NCBI RefSeq assembly: GCF_001707885.1
Contig: NZ_MASS01000005.1
Coordinates: forward strand, 1 to 64,000
Direction of reading: 5' to 3'
Length of the DNA: 64,000 nt
Origin: Desulfosporosinus cupriresistens
Lineage (GTDB): Bacteria > Bacillota > Desulfitobacteriia > Desulfitobacteriales > Desulfitobacteriaceae
Each line of letters starts with the position of its first letter. Positions within the stretch are counted from its first letter, which is position 1. Shown one piece after another: positions 33,578-41,060 of this stretch. The position numbers and the translations under genes were made by a program. The notes under the pieces are model-generated. The model searched no databases, was not told where the DNA came from, and worked only from the letters and a program-made list of their open reading frames with translations.

Positions 33578-33602
33578 GCGCTGTTTGCGTTGTTGACGCA
33601 AA
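33578..33602. repeat. palindrome shared with 7449-7478
   Basis: GCGCTGTTTGCGT-TGTTG-ACGCAAA; 24 of 25 bases equal the reverse complement of the copy at 7.45 kb. It lies 94 bp outside element A copy 3 on the leader side. Confidence 0.7.
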
Positions 33603-33656
33603 GTCGATTTATTAGGCTCTTGACACAAGCATGCATCGCGTGCAACTGGGGATATT

Positions 33657-34709
33657 TTATGCTCTTTTCCTTTTCTTTTTCAGCCGATAGACAAATGCCA
33701 GGACTTCGGCTACTGCTTTATAAAGATCCGCTGGAATTCCTTGCCCTATGTCTACTTGAGCATAGAGGGCTCGTGCCAGCGGCTTATTTTCCATAATCAC
33801 AAGGTCATATTCTTTTGCCAGTTCGCGCATGCGCAGGGCGACTTGGTCTTGTCCTTTAGCGACCACGTAGGGTGCTTTATGAACATTTTGGTCATAGCGC
33901 AGGGCAACAGCAAAGTGGGTTGGGTTAGTGATGACAACATCTGCTTTTTTCATATCTTGCATCATCCGACTCATGGCCATGGCCCGTTGTCTCTTCTTAA
34001 TCTCACTTTTAAGTTCGGGATTTCCTTCTGTTTGTTTATATTCCTGTTTTAATTCTTCGTGCGACATCCGCAAGTTCTTTTCATACTCCCACCGCTGATA
34101 GAGATAATCTAAAGCGGCTATACCTAAAAAAGAAATCGAGATCTTCCAGGCAAGTTCCATCAGGGCTTGACCTAGGAAAATAGCCCCTTGCCCAAGGTCT
34201 AGTTGCTGTAAAGCGGGATAGAGTTCAATCCGGTCTCTTATACTGGCATAAAGGTAATAACCAATGAGGATCACTTTGGTCAGGGATTTGGCCAATTCGA
34301 CCCAAGCCTTAACGCCAAACATCCGTTTCGCGCCGCTGATCAGACTAATCCGGGAAAGTTGAGGTTTCATAGACTCTCCAGTAAAGAGGATTCCGACTTG
34401 GATATAATTCGCAGCTAAGGCAATCACTAATCCTGTGCCTAAAATAGGCCACATGATTTGGATTCCTTGCCAAAGAATGTTGGGCATCATACTTGATACC
34501 GAATGTTCGGTCCACTCTGTGGAGAGGCCTAAAACGTACGGAAAAAGTTGCTCCATGCGCTGCAACATATTCGGAATCCAGTATTTGAGAACGGCCACTA
34601 AGCTTAAGAGCATTAGTGCTGAAATTGCTTCCTGACTTTTAAAGACCTGGCCCTTTTTACGCGCGTCTTGTTTGCGCCTGGGCGTGGCTGCATGTTTTTT
34701 CTCGCTCAC
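33657..34709 (-). CDS. flhB: flagellar export gate protein FlhB
   Basis: 350 aa from a GTG at 34707-34709 (VSEKKHAATPRRKQDARKKG) that overlaps the fliR stop as GTGA, with AGGGGTGG upstream; earlier in-frame codons lie inside fliR. Four membrane helices, then the autocleavage NPTH motif (VITNPTHFAVALRYD) and the C-terminal domain. FlhB helps switch substrate specificity with FliK. Confidence 0.94.
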   Translation of the reverse strand: MSEKKHAATPRRKQDARKKGQVFKSQEAISALMLLSLVAVLKYWIPNMLQRMEQLFPYVLGLSTEWTEHSVSSMMPNILWQGIQIMWPILGTGLVIALAANYIQVGILFTGESMKPQLSRISLISGAKRMFGVKAWVELAKSLTKVILIGYYLYASIRDRIELYPALQQLDLGQGAIFLGQALMELAWKISISFLGIAALDYLYQRWEYEKNLRMSHEELKQEYKQTEGNPELKSEIKKRQRAMAMSRMMQDMKKADVVITNPTHFAVALRYDQNVHKAPYVVAKGQDQVALRMRELAKEYDLVIMENKPLARALYAQVDIGQGIPADLYKAVAEVLAFVYRLKKKRKRA

Positions 34710-35485
34710 TGCTTCCACCCCTGATAAAGTTCTAGGAGCCAAGACATGTTCAGATTAAAAAGGTGCGATACGGCTTCCCCGAAAAAGGGAAGCGAGAGGA
34801 ACAGAATGATAAATCCAAAAATAATCTTGACCGGAAAAACTACCGAAAAAATATTGAGTTGGGGTACTGTTCTAGATAAAAGTCCCACACCGACATCCGA
34901 AACCAGAAGGGCCCCAAAAACAGGTAAGGCCATTTGAATCGCTAAAGCAAACACATGGGCAACGAGTTGGGCGTAAAAGGCAAAATTACTGGGTAAGGTG
35001 GATGGGTTAAGGGGAATATAGGCATAACTCTTGACCATTGCAGCAATAAGATAGTGATGAGAATTGGTAGCCAGTAAAAGCATTGTGGCTAAAACCATCT
35101 GAAAATTACCCATCATCGGAGTTTGTACACCATAAACCGGGTCAATCGCGGCCCCCATAGTAAAACCCATTTGAAAATCAATTAGTTGCCCCGCCCCAAC
35201 TAAAACGGCAGTCATAGTATATATTAGAAATCCAATGACTAGTCCCACCAAAACCTCCTTAATTACCACCGCTACATAGGGTAACAGTTCAAGAGGAATT
35301 GACGGTTTCGCCGCAGAAATCAAGGGATAGACAATCACTGACAAGCTTGCAGCCAAACCTAGCTTGACGACTCCCGGAACGCCTCGAGCGCCAAATACTG
35401 GAGCTAACATAATCATACCGGTCCAGCGGGATAAGATCAGGAGAAATAAAGAAAGGTTCCATTGGAGCAGTTCGGTCAGGCTCAC
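34706..35485 (-). CDS. fliR: flagellar export gate protein FliR
   Basis: 259 aa from GTG at 35483-35485 (VSLTELLQWNLSLFLLILSR), with GGGGG about 8 nt upstream; an in-frame extension to 35563 only translates a repeat array. About six membrane segments with the family motifs MLAPVFGARGVPG and DFQMGFTMGAAIDP. Part of the FliPQR export core. A heptad array ends just upstream of its ribosome site. Confidence 0.92.
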   Translation of the reverse strand: MSLTELLQWNLSLFLLILSRWTGMIMLAPVFGARGVPGVVKLGLAASLSVIVYPLISAAKPSIPLELLPYVAVVIKEVLVGLVIGFLIYTMTAVLVGAGQLIDFQMGFTMGAAIDPVYGVQTPMMGNFQMVLATMLLLATNSHHYLIAAMVKSYAYIPLNPSTLPSNFAFYAQLVAHVFALAIQMALPVFGALLVSDVGVGLLSRTVPQLNIFSVVFPVKIIFGFIILFLSLPFFGEAVSHLFNLNMSWLLELYQGWKQ

Positions 35486-35501
35486 ATCTCTATACCCCCG
35501 T

Positions 35502-35545
35502 TTCGATGTTCGTGGATCGAAGTTCGATGTTCGAATCGAAGCGAA
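35502..35545. repeat. TTCGNNN heptad array upstream of fliR
   Basis: TTCGATG, TTCGTGG, ATCGAAG, TTCGATG, TTCGAATCGAA at a 7-bp period, ending a few nt before the GGGGG ribosome site of fliR. Confidence 0.82.
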
Positions 35546-35589
35546 CAGAGTTCGCACAATCATTTAAAATTTTGAGTTCAATTCCGTTC

Positions 35590-35608
35590 TTCGATTCGCA
35601 GAATCGAA
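35590..35608. repeat. TTCGATTC hairpin in fliQ-fliR gap
   Basis: TTCGATTC-GCA-GAATCGAA, a perfect 8-bp stem with 3-nt loop between the two arrays of this gap. Confidence 0.6.
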
Positions 35609-35613
35609 TTCAA

Positions 35614-35648
35614 GCCTCGCGCCTCGTGCATCGCACATCGCGCCTCGC
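35614..35648. repeat. variant heptad array (GCCTCGC) after fliQ
   Basis: Five heptads GCCTCGC, GCCTCGT, GCATCGC, ACATCGC, GCCTCGC with TCG in the same register as the TTCGNNN arrays. It begins directly after the fliQ stop codon. Confidence 0.75.
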
Positions 35649-35921
35649 TTACTGGCTTCCAAACGTCACCAATTGGGTTAACAAATTTGTTGTATACGCC
35701 GTCAGTACCGATAGCATCCACGGACCCAGCATTAGAAGAATGGCAACCACTGCGACTACTTTAGGAATAAAGGAAAGCGTCTGCTCTTGGATTTGCGTCA
35801 TTGCCTGAAAAATGCTAACCAGAAGACCGACCAACAAACTCATCCCAAGGATAGGCCCTCCCACAAGAAGCACGGTGCCTACAGCTTCCTTAGCCATATA
35901 CAGTACTTGATTTTGACTCAC
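35649..35921 (-). CDS. fliQ: flagellar export gate protein FliQ
   Basis: 90 aa from GTG at 35919-35921 (VSQNQVLYMAKEAVGTVLLV), the normal FliQ length. The longer in-frame ORF to 35999 runs into fliP and is rejected. Two membrane helices with QIQEQTLSFIPKVVAV between. The ribosome site (AAAGGGG) is rather far upstream. Works with FliP and FliR in the gate. Confidence 0.9.
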   Translation of the reverse strand: MSQNQVLYMAKEAVGTVLLVGGPILGMSLLVGLLVSIFQAMTQIQEQTLSFIPKVVAVVAILLMLGPWMLSVLTAYTTNLLTQLVTFGSQ

Positions 35922-35956
35922 CGCCGACAGTCCCCTTTCTGTACTAGTCCACTCTT

Positions 35957-36724
35957 CTAATGAAAACTGGTCACCAGCGACTGAACCACTAGATGCCACC
36001 CGTCAACTAACACAAATAATAGCAATTTAAAGGGCAATGAAATCATCATAGGGGGAAGCATCATCATTCCGATTGACATCAGTGTACTGGAGACAATCAT
36101 GTCGATGACGATAAACGGAATAAATATCGCAAATCCCATTTGAAATGCCGTTTTCAACTCACTTATAACAAAGGCCGGAATGAGTACATACGTCGGAACT
36201 TCCCGATAGGTTTTAGGGCGCTCCATTTTAGATAAGCCCACAAAAAGCTCCAAATCCTTTTCCCGTGTCTGTCTAAACATAAAATTTCTTAAAGGCTCTT
36301 CTGCTTTGGTCAAAGCCTCCGTCTGGGTGATCTGATTCTTCATATAAGGCTGAACTGCATTCGTATTAATCTGGTTCCACGTCGGAGCCATCACAAAAAA
36401 AGTTAAAATCAGTGCTAATCCCGCCATTACCTGATTCGGAGGAAGTTGCTGAGTTCCCAGTGCATTACGCACAAAGGACAGCACGATGATAATCCGGGTA
36501 AAGGAGGTCATCAGCATGAGAATAGCCGGAGCCAAAGACAACACCGTCATAAGCAGCAACAGCTGTATAGACGTACTAGTTTGTTGAGCCGCCGAGTTTC
36601 CCAGATCCAAATTCAGGCCTGCCGCCCAGACCGTATTGGGATTTGCCAGCATCCCCAACCCAAGCGCCATAGCAAAGGGTATCCCGATTGTGAAGAGTTT
36701 CGTTAAACGGCTTGGAAAAGACAT
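35957..36724 (-). CDS. fliP: flagellar export gate protein FliP
   Basis: Protein of 255 aa. N-terminal signal-like segment (LFTIGIPFAMALGLGMLANP), then SLAPAILMLMTSFTRIIIVL and LRNALGTQQLPPNQV (VRNALGTQQLPPNQV), and the C-terminal helices with IDMIVSSTLMSIGMMMLPPM. Canonical FliP. The ATG shares one base with the fliO stop. Confidence 0.94.
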   Translation of the reverse strand: MSFPSRLTKLFTIGIPFAMALGLGMLANPNTVWAAGLNLDLGNSAAQQTSTSIQLLLLMTVLSLAPAILMLMTSFTRIIIVLSFVRNALGTQQLPPNQVMAGLALILTFFVMAPTWNQINTNAVQPYMKNQITQTEALTKAEEPLRNFMFRQTREKDLELFVGLSKMERPKTYREVPTYVLIPAFVISELKTAFQMGFAIFIPFIVIDMIVSSTLMSIGMMMLPPMMISLPFKLLLFVLVDGWHLVVQSLVTSFH

Positions 36725-37191
36725 TATTTTTCCACCTCATTAAGCAAACGTTCCAATTCCGTAGAAAAAGACTCCTTCTTTCGGGAAGGTCTGACCACAA
36801 GTTTTTGTAAGCTATGGGCCCATCCTTCCACTCTTTCTGTCGGACGCATCGCAATCTCTTGCAGAATTTCAGCTGCAACGGCCGGATCATTGATCTCACT
36901 GATTTTCACCAAGTTATGATCCGATCCCCCGAGAACTTGTAGTTGTCCTGCAATCTCAACGAGGTAGAGGCTCTGCGTGCCACCTAACATCTGTCGGTCG
37001 AGAACCCTTACCCACGGCGCGTTCATATTCCGACCACTCGCCCGATTAAGGCGACGGATAACCCAAAGGGACACGAGTAAAATAAGGAAGAAAATCAGCA
37101 ATGTTCCCAGTAGCCCCCACAATGAGAAATTTGACTGCGCAGCGGCTGGAGCCGCACTAATTGAAGGAAGCTTTTGGTCTTCGTTGAACAT
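36724..37191 (-). CDS. fliO: flagellar export assembly protein FliO/FliZ
   Basis: Protein of 155 aa with one membrane helix (LWGLLGTLLIFFLILLVSLW, about 24-43) followed by the FliO cytosolic domain (WVRVLDRQMLGGTQSLYLVE, LQVLGGSDHNLVKIS). Helps assembly of FliP. It starts 1 nt after cheY and touches fliP. Confidence 0.85.
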   Translation of the reverse strand: MFNEDQKLPSISAAPAAAQSNFSLWGLLGTLLIFFLILLVSLWVIRRLNRASGRNMNAPWVRVLDRQMLGGTQSLYLVEIAGQLQVLGGSDHNLVKISEINDPAVAAEILQEIAMRPTERVEGWAHSLQKLVVRPSRKKESFSTELERLLNEVEK

Positions 37192-37192
37192 A

Positions 37193-37555
37193 CTACTTCA
37201 AAGCCTTCGTAACAGCCTCAACCACACGTTCCGCTTGAAAGGGCTTAACGACGAAGTCTTTGGCTCCGGATTGAATCGCTTCAATAACCATCGATTGTTG
37301 GCCCATGGCACTGCACATGATAACACGTGCTTTGGGATCCCGTTTGCGGATTTCTTTTACTGCTTGCAGACCATCCATTTCCGGCATGGTAATGTCCATA
37401 ATCGTCAAGTTCGGTTGCAATTCGATATACTTCTCTACAGCCACAGCCCCATTCTCAGCTTCACCAACGACGGTAAACCCATTCTTGGTCAAAATGTCTT
37501 TCAGCATCATACGCATAAACGCGGCATCATCAACAATCATTACTGTATCACTCAA
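37193..37555 (-). CDS. cheY: chemotaxis response regulator CheY
   Basis: Protein of 120 aa, a single receiver domain. Acidic pair in VMIVDDAAFMR, phospho-acceptor aspartate in LTIMDITMPEMDG (about 54), and CSAMGQ and KPFQ for the Thr/Ser and Lys positions. It lies in the usual fliY-cheY-fliO order and binds the switch (FliM, FliY). Confidence 0.94.
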   Translation of the reverse strand: MSDTVMIVDDAAFMRMMLKDILTKNGFTVVGEAENGAVAVEKYIELQPNLTIMDITMPEMDGLQAVKEIRKRDPKARVIMCSAMGQQSMVIEAIQSGAKDFVVKPFQAERVVEAVTKALK

Positions 37556-37570
37556 CTCAGTTGGCCTCCT

Positions 37571-38839
37571 TTATTTAAGAGAATTCATCCGTTCCATTGG
37601 ATGCACGATATCGGTAATGCGAATTCCAAATGTCTCATTTATGACAACAACTTCACATTTAGCGATCAACTTGCCATTGACAATCATATCGACAGATTCA
37701 CCGGCCAGGCGATCGAGTTCAATGACTGAACCTGGACCCATTTCTAGGATTTCTTTAATTGTTTTTTTGGCTTTTCCCAATTCTACGCTGATTTGTAACG
37801 GAACATCTAAAATCAAACTCAGGTTGTCCGGCTGTACTGGCGGGTGTCCTGGTTGAAGAGGTGCAAACTGGGCCGGTTGAACGGGTGTCGTAGGCCCAGG
37901 AGAATAATTTGATGGCGGTGGATAATAGCCGCCTTGAGTATTGACCTGTGGCATCCCATAAGGAGGGTAGCCGTCCGATGCCGCCGCATAAGGCGGTGTT
38001 TCATAAACGGGTGGCGTAGATTGCGGTGGAGTTTGATAAGTTACCTGCGCAGGTTGGGAAGGTACAGCAGGTTGCGCAACCTGAGCCGCTGGAGCGGCCG
38101 ACGAGTCACCCGACATCACACTCATTAACTTGTTGACCATCCCTTTAGCCACACTGAGCGGGATTACTTGAATAAGAATGCTGTCAATGACTTCTTCTAC
38201 AACCATCCGAAAGGAAATCCGCACGAGCGGCTCATTGGCAGACAGGAAACCCCGAATGACATCATCCTCCAGCGACAAGTCATTGAGCACTAAATTAGGT
38301 GGAGTAATATCTACCATGGCATTAAACATGGTCGACATAGAGGTGGCCGCTGACCCCATCATCTGATTCATGGCCTCAGAAATTCCGCTAATTTGAAGCT
38401 CTGAGAGTTCTGAGGATGGATTTTTACCATCGCCCCCCATCATCAAATCAACAATTACTGAACCGTCTCGTTGGGAAAGAATCAAAAGATTCGAACCCTC
38501 TATGCCAGCCTTATATTTGACATCACAAATCACGGAAGGGATAGGATAATCCTTGCGAATCTGATCTGAGGACGTCAGATCAACCTTTGGCGTGGTAATG
38601 TCTACCTTTTTGCCCAGGAGCTGGGATAACGTTGTTGCAGCAGTGCCCATTGAAATATTAGCAATTTCTCCAAGGGCATCTTTTTCTATCGCATCTAAAA
38701 AGTCTTCTATTAATGGCGTCTCTTGAACCGGTTCCGAAAACACCGCTGAATCCGGTTCTTGAACCTGATCTGGATCAGGTTCAAGCGTACCCCGAAGCAA
38801 GGCGTCAATCTCTTCCTGGGAGAGCATACCGTTACCCAT
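37571..38839 (-). CDS. fliY: flagellar motor switch phosphatase FliY (FliN domain)
   Basis: 422 aa from ATG at 38837-38839, with GGAGG 8 nt upstream and an 8-nt overlap with fliM. N-terminal CheY-binding helix (GMLSQEEIDALL), CheC-like middle with two E-x2-N sites (LGEIANISMGTAATTLSQLL near 62 and GISEAMNQMMGSAATSMSTM near 157), a Pro/Gln/Tyr-rich linker, and a C-terminal SpoA/FliN domain (LILDVPLQISVELGKAKKTI). It combines C-ring structure with CheY-P phosphatase activity. Confidence 0.93.
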   Translation of the reverse strand: MGNGMLSQEEIDALLRGTLEPDPDQVQEPDSAVFSEPVQETPLIEDFLDAIEKDALGEIANISMGTAATTLSQLLGKKVDITTPKVDLTSSDQIRKDYPIPSVICDVKYKAGIEGSNLLILSQRDGSVIVDLMMGGDGKNPSSELSELQISGISEAMNQMMGSAATSMSTMFNAMVDITPPNLVLNDLSLEDDVIRGFLSANEPLVRISFRMVVEEVIDSILIQVIPLSVAKGMVNKLMSVMSGDSSAAPAAQVAQPAVPSQPAQVTYQTPPQSTPPVYETPPYAAASDGYPPYGMPQVNTQGGYYPPPSNYSPGPTTPVQPAQFAPLQPGHPPVQPDNLSLILDVPLQISVELGKAKKTIKEILEMGPGSVIELDRLAGESVDMIVNGKLIAKCEVVVINETFGIRITDIVHPMERMNSLK

Positions 38840-39827
38840 CTTGTTCCCCTCCATCCTTTACTATTTCCGTAAGCTGAACGGCGAGATGCTCTCCATGAAG
38901 TCCTGGGACGGACTTAAATTTCATGAATTCCCCTACATAAATCGGGAGTGGATCATTGACAGATTGATTGAGCGGGATCACATCTCCCTTAGCCAGGTCA
39001 AGGAGATCTCGAACGAGGATTTGCGAGTGTCCCAAAAACGCAACCATATCTACTTTCGCCCATTCGATTTTTCGCCGTATCGCTTCTACCTGCTCCGGAG
39101 AGGTGATCTTTGCTTGAGTGGAAAAGAGGAAGAACGTACTAAGCTTATCTAAAATGGGCTCAAGGACGAGATAGGGCATGCATATGTTAATCATCCCAAC
39201 TGCTTCACCGATCCTTACTTCAAGAGTTACGAGCAAAATCATTTCGTTTGGAGCTACAATTTGGGTAAACTGAGGATTGATCTCCATGGCCATAAACTGT
39301 GGTTTAAGCTGGTAGACCTCTGCCCATGCCTCTTCTGTTAGATCAATGATTTGGGTCAGACGGTGTTCGACAATGGTTCTTTCAATTTCCGTTAAATCCC
39401 GGTTCTTTTCCGCACCTTGCCCTTGCCCTCCTAAAAGACGATCTACTACGGTGAAAGCCAGCGTGGGGCTCATTTCCATCAGAACTGTCCCCTCCAACGG
39501 ATTCAAAGAGAAAAGACCTAAGACAGTGGGGTTGGGTAGAGAACGAATAAACTCATCATACGTAATCTGTTCAATTGAAAGCACTTTGCTTTCAATGACA
39601 GAATGCAAGTGTCCGGAAAAGTAAGTAGTCAATCCACGACAAAAATTCTCGTAAATGTTTTGGAGGGAGTGAATCTGATCCTTGGAAAACTTATTCGGAC
39701 GCTTAAAATCATACACTCGAATCCGCTTTTGGGTCTTGGTTGTTTTCATTTCCTCCGCATCAACTTGCCCGTCGGACAGTGCACACAGCAGAGCATCGAT
39801 TTCTGCTTGCGACAAGACGTCCCCCAT
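38832..39827 (-). CDS. fliM: flagellar motor switch protein FliM
   Basis: 331 aa from ATG at 39825-39827 (MGDVLSQAEIDALLCALSDG) with GAGGGGGG upstream; the extended frame to 39917 translates a repeat array. N-terminal LSQAEIDALL is the CheY-P-binding peptide; the middle domain has a FRPNKFSKDQ-type stretch (RVYDFKRPNKFSKDQIHSLQ); the C-terminal SpoA domain ends the protein. A heptad array pair lies between fliL and this start. Confidence 0.93.
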   Translation of the reverse strand: MGDVLSQAEIDALLCALSDGQVDAEEMKTTKTQKRIRVYDFKRPNKFSKDQIHSLQNIYENFCRGLTTYFSGHLHSVIESKVLSIEQITYDEFIRSLPNPTVLGLFSLNPLEGTVLMEMSPTLAFTVVDRLLGGQGQGAEKNRDLTEIERTIVEHRLTQIIDLTEEAWAEVYQLKPQFMAMEINPQFTQIVAPNEMILLVTLEVRIGEAVGMINICMPYLVLEPILDKLSTFFLFSTQAKITSPEQVEAIRRKIEWAKVDMVAFLGHSQILVRDLLDLAKGDVIPLNQSVNDPLPIYVGEFMKFKSVPGLHGEHLAVQLTEIVKDGGEQDG

Positions 39828-39844
39828 AGAATCCCCCCTCTCAT

Positions 39845-39922
39845 ATCGATATTCGATGTTCGTGTTTCGATGTTCGAATCCAAGAACCACAACTTCGATA
39901 TTTGTTTTTCGAACCACGAACC
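39845..39922. repeat. inverted pair of heptad arrays upstream of fliM
   Basis: Array 39845-39880 (ATCGATA, TTCGATG, TTCGTGT, TTCGATG, TTCGAATC) and an inverted partner at 39894-39922 (reverse complement TTCGTGG, TTCGAAA and ATATCGAA). Together they can fold back. The array ends shortly before the fliM ribosome site. Confidence 0.8.
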
Positions 39923-39939
39923 GAGACGATTATATCCGA

Positions 39940-40371
39940 TTACTGATAAACTAAGGACAAAAATAAGACATCCGTTATTTTGTTATCCCCGACTTCGTTA
40001 AGTTGCTTAATTAACTCTTCTCGCAATTTTTCCCGCCCATCCAAACTTTGCACATCAGCAAGGGATTTGTTTGATAAGACCGTATTGACCCGGTCTTTCA
40101 AAAACGCATCCTCTTCCTTTAAACGTTGCTCTGATTTCGTATCTGTTACTTCAACGGTAATGGTCGTCTTTAGATAAGCTCCCCCTTGCAAATTTACTGT
40201 AAAATCGCCGATGGGCAAAAGTACTCCCACTTCCTTCGGTTGGCTTCCACTCAATGTACTTTGTCCGTAAGTTTTGAAGATAAACTTTTGAGCGCCAACT
40301 GTCCCTCCTACACCAAGAACCAAGCCCATGAGCAGGACGAGGATCATAAAGATGAGAGACTTTCGGTTCAT
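39940..40371 (-). CDS. fliL: flagellar basal-body protein FliL
   Basis: 143 aa from ATG at 40369-40371, overlapping flbD by 4 nt, with GAGGAG upstream. One N-terminal membrane helix (LIFMILVLLMGLVLGVGGTV), then the periplasmic-side FliL domain with the typical FTVNLQ and DTKSEQRLKEEDAFLKDRV. FliL stabilises the stator-rotor contact. Confidence 0.9.
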   Translation of the reverse strand: MNRKSLIFMILVLLMGLVLGVGGTVGAQKFIFKTYGQSTLSGSQPKEVGVLLPIGDFTVNLQGGAYLKTTITVEVTDTKSEQRLKEEDAFLKDRVNTVLSNKSLADVQSLDGREKLREELIKQLNEVGDNKITDVLFLSLVYQ

Positions 40372-40580
40372 GAATTTGCACACTCCTCTACTTTACTAAT
40401 CTGGCGACAGCGCCGATGAAATTCAGCAACCCGCTCAATAAGAACTTCAACGGGCTCGGAGACCACGAATTTATTTCCTCCGGTTAAGGTTATGACCGTA
40501 TCCGGGGTTTCCTCCATCATTTCAATCAGGTCAGGGTTTAAAGCAAAAGATTTGCCATTTAAGCGAGTGACATAAATCAT
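40368..40580 (-). CDS. flbD: flagellar protein FlbD
   Basis: 70 aa from ATG at 40578-40580 with AAGGAGG 8 nt upstream; the longer frame to 40766 overlaps fliJ and is rejected. MIYVTRLNGKSFALNPDLIE is the family signature. Small cytosolic protein of unknown function, often near stator or basal body genes. Here it lies between fliJ and fliL. Confidence 0.88.
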   Translation of the reverse strand: MIYVTRLNGKSFALNPDLIEMMEETPDTVITLTGGNKFVVSEPVEVLIERVAEFHRRCRQISKVEECANS

Positions 40581-40599
40581 AAATTCGCCCTCCTTTATC

Positions 40600-41049
40600 C
40601 TAGAGTGATTTATTTTGCTGACGCCAGTGAAGAACCTGGCCAGTTTCATCCAACAGCTTCTGTTCCTTCTGCAACTCTGCCGCCAAGAAGGCCTTAACTT
40701 GTTTCTCCTTAAGACGTCGGAATTTCTCGACCTGACGATGCGCTTCCAATAATCGGTGGCGCACATTCTCTACAACCCGTTCTTGCTCTATCCGGTCTGA
40801 TTCACATTGCCGCAGCCTCCGCTTTTGCTCTAACACAAAGATTTGCCACATTCCTAAATCTTCAGGCCGATGTCGTCCTGCGTCCCGTTGCCCCTCTTCC
40901 GCCTCATTAAAACGTGCTTGTTGAATCCTGCAGGCTTGGACACAGAGCTCCAAACGCTGCACCACTTGGGCATACTCCCTCTGAGTCATTTCTAAAGCCT
41001 GTTCAGCTATTTGGAGGCTTGCTTCCAAGCGAAACCGAAATCGGGCCAT
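40600..41049 (-). CDS. fliJ: flagellar export chaperone FliJ
   Basis: Protein of 149 aa, almost all coiled coil (FRFRLEASLQIAEQALEMTQ onward). FliJ is the stalk inside the FliI ATPase ring. Sequence is weakly conserved, and the call relies on coiled coil, length and place behind fliI. Confidence 0.85.
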   Translation of the reverse strand: MARFRFRLEASLQIAEQALEMTQREYAQVVQRLELCVQACRIQQARFNEAEEGQRDAGRHRPEDLGMWQIFVLEQKRRLRQCESDRIEQERVVENVRHRLLEAHRQVEKFRRLKEKQVKAFLAAELQKEQKLLDETGQVLHWRQQNKSL

Positions 41050-41060
41050 CGTTTCACTCC

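Noticed and set aside
35486..35563. N-terminal extension of FliR
   Set aside because: Translates a heptad array; ribosome site and homology support GTG at 35485.
35922..35999. FliQ extension to 116 aa
   Set aside because: Overlaps fliP, and FliQ is normally about 90 aa.
36977..37729. 250-aa plus-strand frame over cheY, fliO and fliY
   Set aside because: Fully antisense to conserved genes, no ribosome site and no recognisable protein; a codon-bias shadow.
39828..39917. N-terminal extension of FliM
   Set aside because: Translates a heptad array; MGDVLSQAEID is the conserved start.
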